A DNA stretch of 64,000 nucleotides, taken from the NCBI RefSeq assembly GCF_901472495.1, contig NZ_LR590469.1:4092001-4156000 (forward strand), given 5' to 3'. Below are positions 61,001 through 64,000 of the stretch, piece after piece. Numbering within the stretch: the first letter of the stretch is position 1; the number at the start of each line of letters is the position of its first letter. Source of the DNA: Yersinia enterocolitica subsp. enterocolitica (GTDB lineage Bacteria; Pseudomonadota; Gammaproteobacteria; Enterobacterales; Enterobacteriaceae). The position numbers and the translations under genes are program-made. The notes under the pieces were generated by a model. It did not search any database and had not been told where the DNA came from. It worked only from the letters and a program-made list of their open reading frames with translations.

Positions 61001-62539
61001 AAGGGCTTACCTAAAGGGGTTACCGTACACTGGAGCAGTGGTAATTCGGATGTCGCCAAAGTTAATCCCACTACCGGTGAGATTGAATTGCTCAAAGCGG
61101 GCATAGTGGAGATTTCAGCGATGACATTGGCAGATAGTACCTATGCCGTGGGCATTGCCAGTTATCAACTTGAGGTTGAACGGGCTGATCCTAAACTTGC
61201 CTTTGCTAAACGGGTTAGTAGCACAACTTGGGGACAGGCTGTTACAAAAGAACAACCTAATGTGGGTAACTCTGATTGGGTAAGCTCTCAGCCTCAGCTT
61301 AAGTGGAGCAGTTCTGCGTTGGATGTCGCTAAAGTTGATTCCAGTGGCAGCATTACATTGTTGAAAGCTGGTGATACGCTGATTAAAGCGACAACAGAAC
61401 AGACAGATCAATTTAAAGCCAGTGAGGCGGAGTATGTATTAAATATTAACAAGGCAAATTTAGTGTTGAATTTTAGTCAATCGTTGAAGCAATACTCGGT
61501 AGATAGCCAACCAAGTAATGTCCAATCATTAAATTTACCAAGTGATTTACCAACTCGCGCTGTACGCTGGAGTTCAAGTAATCCAAGTGTTATGAACATC
61601 GATTCATATGGCCGTATAAATCGCGTTTCAGCTGGTGAAACGGATATTAAAATAGAAATAGATAAAAATGATTTCTATTTGGAAAATAGTGCTAAATACT
61701 TAGCAGAAGTCTATAAAAAACCTAGTATATCCATAAGTAGTACCAATATAGTCAGTAAAGGTATATCTAGCTCTAACTCCTCAGAATGGAAACCTGCATT
61801 TAAAGGTGACCAGATGGTGGTTAATTGGAGAGTGTCAGGTTCCGGTAAGTTTGAAGGCCCTCAGAAAGTTGTCGTGCAATTTATTGAGGAGAATTCAGGG
61901 AATAAACTGTTTGAAAAAGAATCTACATCTAACTTAGCTTCTGGCTCTACAACAATTGAAGATATTAGAGTTAAAAATTTGGTAGGCAAGCGGGGACGAT
62001 TTGTCGTCAAAACCGAAGGTATATCTGGCTTAAGCTCCCAAGAAAAAACTAAAGTCATTGATGTGAAAAGGCTTTATCCAGATGAAATCTGGAATAAAGT
62101 GCGTTTCAGGTCAGGGTATAGCATATACCATAAAGGCAAATCAGTTGGCGATTGTAGGTTGTCAAAGCTACTGTGGAACGCAGAGCACCACGTTAATATG
62201 AACTGGGATGTTGGTATTGATCTTGGTAATAATGAATTGATCGAAGGGATGGAAGTTAAACTACGTATTGATAAAGTTAAGAGTACATATATCTCTCCTA
62301 GAGTTATTGCTATTAGGAATATACTTAAGACCTTTAATGAGAAGAGTGAACCTGGCTCAAGTGGTGTTCCTGAAACATTACATACAGATTGTTTTCTTTC
62401 TCATAATGATTTAGTAGAGTTAGTCTTGGATGTGGATTATCTCGGTAAAACGACAATGTATAATGCTGGTGAGGTCTATTGGGAGGGAGAAGGACGATAC
62501 AAGGAAAGTTTTGTTGAGGCTAAGGTAGAGCGTAAGTAG
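55067..62539 (+). CDS. Giant invasin/intimin-family adhesin (inverse autotransporter)
   Basis: 2490 residues. A long signal region ends near residue 46 (MKKAIAYTQIILQILLGTLP within it). Then a LysM domain (about 60-110, TDTLESVAASYGLSVDELWA), the outer-membrane inverse-autotransporter barrel (about 165-410; FSQFGFRRIDQRNIMNIGLG, GYNIFFDQQISGNAHRRVG, ARDYLKLSANSYHRLGGW), a linker, about fourteen Big_1-like Ig domains (about 510-1950), three Big_2-like domains (about 1950-2215; WSSGNSDVAKVNPTTGEIEL is one core), and an unrecognised 270-residue C-terminus with two cysteines (VGDCRLSK and HTDCFLSH). The passenger should project from the cell and bind a host or bacterial surface. It is uninterrupted and inserted between ampE and aroP. 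It is not Yersinia InvA by length or tip. Confidence 0.93.
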   Translation: MGSIFKGIERYLCAGFMKKAIAYTQIILQILLGTLPLYSMSFSTQANSDITKKTVLFKQLHTLTPTDTLESVAASYGLSVDELWALNINLYNNRSAFDAVKYGAVVYVPNQEEEQRATQQASLVASHLSQVGNSLSSENRVDAFSRLAKGMLLSSTAKTVEEWLGHIGQAQVKLQTDDKNDFSGSEIDLFIPLYDQPDKLAFSQFGFRRIDQRNIMNIGLGQRHYVSDWMFGYNIFFDQQISGNAHRRVGFGGELARDYLKLSANSYHRLGGWKNSARLEDYDERAANGYDIRTEAYLPHYPQLGGKLMYEQYFGDEVALFGINERQKNPSALTAGVSYTPIPLVSLGLDHTIGNGGKKKTGVNVAVNYEINTPWPQQIDPAAVQATRTLAGSRMDLVDRNNNIVLEYRKQQVVTLNLPEKVSGKEKQVVPINYTFNARHGLDRIEWDAADVIKAGGQVSNVGNLAYHVAMPPYIDGAANAYVLSGRAIDKKGNYSTSSSTNIYVTGVNINRINSTISLNPATLPANGTSRSIIQLKLNTDAGQAVSGASGQMTFAIRDSSGRVFKARTLLQPLVIDDVQEVQSGVYEASITSGFLTGRFEITPTVRGVQLNPIILTQSADKTTATITDSSAVTISTPSITTNATDKTKLEVLVTDALGHPVPGVEVKWVSDLKSPGLEHAISITNEHGIAENNFSSTVTGTANITVQVGTEAPVQAGAIEIKADNSTMTVKANDFTVAATPVVADGTSKAVYKLKVTDKQGNVVPGAAVEWSSNIGSFVQGSSTTTDTNGETFIELVSTKAETAKVTATVGGKPYNAGKVVFVADRQSGKITLLPVSKNSAAANGIDSITLNAKILDANGNPIKNEEIEWDAASHKVTFSPATGKTQTNDLGETQITLTSTDVGDITLNAQVVKNNLLVNQASEKLSFTADTVTANISAWSAPSVKTLIADGQSQVIYKVVVKDKNGHVVANSPVLWETNLGEFVPAQPTTTMTSTNSQGEATVVLASIKAGFATVKASVNGNKNTSPTQVEFTANRSTAKITLAPMTQRDFVANDKDKVTYSVTVVDANNNPVKAEAISWKAENGHPVKIEPASSQTDEQGKATVNIGSVKAGKTQIRATLGNAATAIADAITFEADRKTAVIKTVEVKGDNKPAPDGSSSVSYVTTVVDANGNPVGGMTLSWDSNINKIASQITTTDINGQSSQTITGTQVGKVEVSVALTEGDNAKIKKENIGEAEFVAITPVASNAELLLQPNVIISDGKQTATLRFTLRDANHNPVSGLASKINITQSVADHVNVGTISETTAKGVYQATITGMKEGAVDLTTTVKGSNVSKIQTLTLQADNKTATLKSVTSDIKKAAADGTASITYTATVVDAKGNASLADVSVAWITSLGNIAVMTRTNASGKATVTLTSKQTGNATVTAIVSSTSQMDAAPVTFTAGGISIAHSSTSFSSVDLVADGVTTTKLTVKVNDINGNPLTGQGGKIKVTAANFPGLKLPTAFTEVSTGVYSATITGTKAGDGEIVTQLDGTELAKQKLKVIADVLTAKIAQVESLQAGPVTVGNKVTYQATLKDANDNLLGAGIPVHWSVNRDTLMSGKLISLTNRAGVAEVEISRDLVGDALVTAAVGNNSLQATAVKFISGGVDISKSSMQLLQGNITADNLDIATIQVDIRDSKGNPLPNLANQITTSPKSGEHGLKIETTANPSGDGYLVKMKGTKAGNHTVTVSVAGKPLSAKVDMVLKGDATTAKLEWVKSSSITFKADNVDTVTYTAKVVDANNNLLENIAVSWRLAQGGGQYQGQSYTGKTGVAETKLRASILGTYKMEAQVRQQVKAAADVNSTAGDIDPAQSDFVGDVTSIDASGSTKAKLTATLKDKFGNLLIGQIVKLTDSNNLKGIKFTADPMKDNGDGTYSTEVSATAKGNTQIIASINGVNLTQQPQLLVGNIIPQLSFDNKNVARVFTRALQPKQLLKGLPKGVTVHWSSGNSDVAKVNPTTGEIELLKAGIVEISAMTLADSTYAVGIASYQLEVERADPKLAFAKRVSSTTWGQAVTKEQPNVGNSDWVSSQPQLKWSSSALDVAKVDSSGSITLLKAGDTLIKATTEQTDQFKASEAEYVLNINKANLVLNFSQSLKQYSVDSQPSNVQSLNLPSDLPTRAVRWSSSNPSVMNIDSYGRINRVSAGETDIKIEIDKNDFYLENSAKYLAEVYKKPSISISSTNIVSKGISSSNSSEWKPAFKGDQMVVNWRVSGSGKFEGPQKVVVQFIEENSGNKLFEKESTSNLASGSTTIEDIRVKNLVGKRGRFVVKTEGISGLSSQEKTKVIDVKRLYPDEIWNKVRFRSGYSIYHKGKSVGDCRLSKLLWNAEHHVNMNWDVGIDLGNNELIEGMEVKLRIDKVKSTYISPRVIAIRNILKTFNEKSEPGSSGVPETLHTDCFLSHNDLVELVLDVDYLGKTTMYNAGEVYWEGEGRYKESFVEAKVERK

Positions 62540-62622
62540 GATTATAAATTACTAGATAAAATGCTGAGTTTATAATCAATGGTCTGACCTCACCAGAGAT
62601 GAGATTCGTCAGGAGTTATAAA

Positions 62623-62658
62623 ACAGGGCAGTAGTGAAAACTACCGCCCTGTTTTTTT
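62623..62658. terminator. Terminator between the adhesin gene and aroP
   Basis: ACAGGGC-A-GTAGT paired with ACTAC-C-GCCCTGT around a GAAA loop, then seven T on the plus strand and four on the minus. Suits both converging genes. Confidence 0.9.
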
Positions 62659-62676
62659 ATGAGTCAATAAATTTAA

Positions 62677-64000
62677 TTAACACTTATTTTTCTGTTTAAC
62701 CCCATAACCCAGCGCCAACACCACTACCCATACCGGAATCAACAGTACTGAAATCTGGATACCCGGCGTCAGATACATAATCACCAAAATACCGGTTAGG
62801 AATAGTAAACACAGGTAGTTACTAAACGGATACCAGAATGCTTTGAATTGCGGGATAACGCCCTGACGGTTTTTCGCCGCACGGAATTTAAGGTGTGCCA
62901 GGCTAATCATCGCCCAATTGATCACCAGTGCTGATACCACCAGTGCCATCAGCAATTCAAACGCGCGCCCCGGAATCAAATAGTTAATCAGCACGCAGAA
63001 AGCGGTGGCGAAGGCGGAAACGGCAATGGCAATAACCGGTACGCCGCGACCATCGACTTTCAACAGCATTTTCGGGCCATTACCTTGCTTGGCTAAACCG
63101 AACAGCATACGGCTATTACAGTAAACACAGCTGTTGTAGACCGACAATGCCGCCGTCAATACCACGACGTTCAATACCGTGGCCACCACATTACTGTTCA
63201 ATGCATGGAAGATCAGCACAAACGGGCTGCCGCCTTCGACGACTTTGCCCCACGGGTAAAGTGACAGCAAAATTGCCAGAGAACCGATATAGAACAACAG
63301 GATACGATAGATAACCTGATTGGTGGCTTTCGGGATGCTTTGGGCTGGGTTTTCGGCTTCCGCTGCGGTGATGCCGACTAACTCAAGCCCACCGAAGGAG
63401 AACATAATTACCGCCATTGCCATCACTAACCCCATGATGCCATTGGGGAAGAAGCCGCCTTGCGCCCATAAGTTGGTGACTGTTGCCTCCGGCCCACCCT
63501 GGCCGCTCAGCAATAACCAGCCGCCAAATAGGATCATGGCAATAATGGCGACCACTTTAATGATGGCAAACCAGAACTCCATCTCGCCATATACTTTCAC
63601 GTTTGCCAGATTGATGGCATTAATCGCGAGGAAAAATACTGCGGCAGAAACCCATGTTGGGATCTCCGGCCACCAATATTGTACGTAGATACCGACAGCA
63701 GTGAGTTCTGCCATCGCCACTAACACGTACAGTACCCAGTAGTTCCAGCCGGAAGCAAAACCGGCAAAATTGCCCCAGTATTTATAAGCAAAGTGGCTAA
63801 ACGAACCTGCCACCGGCTCCTCAACCACCATTTCCCCTAACTGGCGCATAATCAGAAACGCGATAAAACCGCCAATCGCGTACCCCAGTAACACTGAAGG
63901 CCCCGCCATTTGAATGGTCTGCGCGATACCGAGAAATAGCCCGGTACCAATAGCGCCACCTAAGGCAATAAGCTGAATGTGACGGTTTTTAAGCCCCCGC
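62677..64000 (-). CDS. aroP: Aromatic amino acid permease AroP (5' end outside the window)
   Basis: The gene continues past the right edge: upstream of ATG 63909 the frame stays open to 64000 and encodes the expected LKNRHIQLIALGGAIGTG, so 63909 is an internal Met. About 440 residues are visible. APC-family proton symporter for Phe, Tyr and Trp with twelve membrane segments. Landmarks: RQLGEMVVEEPVAGSFSHFA, GLELVGITAAEAENPAQSIP and ALSVYNSCVYCNSRMLFGLA. In E. coli the neighbour is ampE; here the adhesin gene intervenes. Confidence 0.95.
   Translation of the reverse strand, partial: RGLKNRHIQLIALGGAIGTGLFLGIAQTIQMAGPSVLLGYAIGGFIAFLIMRQLGEMVVEEPVAGSFSHFAYKYWGNFAGFASGWNYWVLYVLVAMAELTAVGIYVQYWWPEIPTWVSAAVFFLAINAINLANVKVYGEMEFWFAIIKVVAIIAMILFGGWLLLSGQGGPEATVTNLWAQGGFFPNGIMGLVMAMAVIMFSFGGLELVGITAAEAENPAQSIPKATNQVIYRILLFYIGSLAILLSLYPWGKVVEGGSPFVLIFHALNSNVVATVLNVVVLTAALSVYNSCVYCNSRMLFGLAKQGNGPKMLLKVDGRGVPVIAIAVSAFATAFCVLINYLIPGRAFELLMALVVSALVINWAMISLAHLKFRAAKNRQGVIPQFKAFWYPFSNYLCLLFLTGILVIMYLTPGIQISVLLIPVWVVVLALGYGVKQKNKC

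Overview
The window is chromosomal DNA from an enterobacterium, most likely a Yersinia species. Three things point there. The gene order from setA to aroP follows the E. coli K-12 order (setA, leuDCBA, leuO, ilvIH, cra, the mraZ-to-lpxC division and wall cluster, secM, secA, mutT, yacG-zapD-coaE, guaC, hofCB-ppdD, nadC, ampDE, aroP). ERIC-type repeats sit between genes. A giant invasin/intimin-family adhesin lies at the distal end. A tnaC-tnaA operon suggests an indole-forming species rather than Y. pestis or Y. pseudotuberculosis; this is inference, and no species is assigned.

Layout. Positions 1-2920 hold a glycyl-radical enzyme (YbiW type) and the 3' half of its activase. Positions 3009-3588 hold a DinJ-YafQ type toxin-antitoxin pair. 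Then come setA, a small inverted-repeat element, and on the minus strand tnaC-tnaA-mtr (8177 to 5028), where the 32-codon TnaC leader peptide is recognisable and an ERIC repeat lies between tnaC and tnaA. The leuLABCD operon (13390 to 8475, minus) has a clear attenuator. After leuO, a FadD/FAA1-like acyl-CoA ligase gene separates leuO from ilvIH. cra and alaE (convergent) precede a long intergenic stretch that ends in the mra promoter and MraZ operator array.

Positions 22848-40745 form an uninterrupted division and cell-wall cluster (mraZ, rsmH, ftsL, ftsI, murE, murF, mraY, murD, ftsW, murG, murC, ddlB, ftsQ, ftsA, ftsZ, lpxC). Most junctions overlap by a few bases, so the genes are probably cotranscribed and translationally coupled. 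They build the peptidoglycan precursor from UDP-MurNAc-peptide to lipid II, assemble the FtsZ/FtsA divisome, and commit lipid A synthesis. secM-secA follow, with a DUF721/DciA-like gene divergent from secM.

Positions 44967-54608 are housekeeping: mutT, yacG-zapD-coaE, guaC, a hofC-hofB-ppdD pilus-like operon, nadC, ampD and ampE. Positions 55067-62539 encode a 2490-residue inverse autotransporter with LysM, beta-barrel, about fourteen Big_1-like and three Big_2-like domains and an unrecognised C-terminal module. It is inserted between ampE and aroP, which are neighbours in E. coli. aroP runs off the right edge.

The points most worth following up are: the tnaC leader with an ERIC in its attenuation spacer; three genes (leuD, leuC, rsmH) with 18-bp tandem duplications just after the start codon; an ERIC-like element flanked by a 12-bp direct repeat between lpxC and the DciA-like gene; a roughly 213-bp cloverleaf-like element after guaC; a divergent SecM arrest motif; and the giant adhesin with its AT-rich, unrecognised tip. 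I saw no rRNA, tRNA, CRISPR array, transposase gene or prophage.
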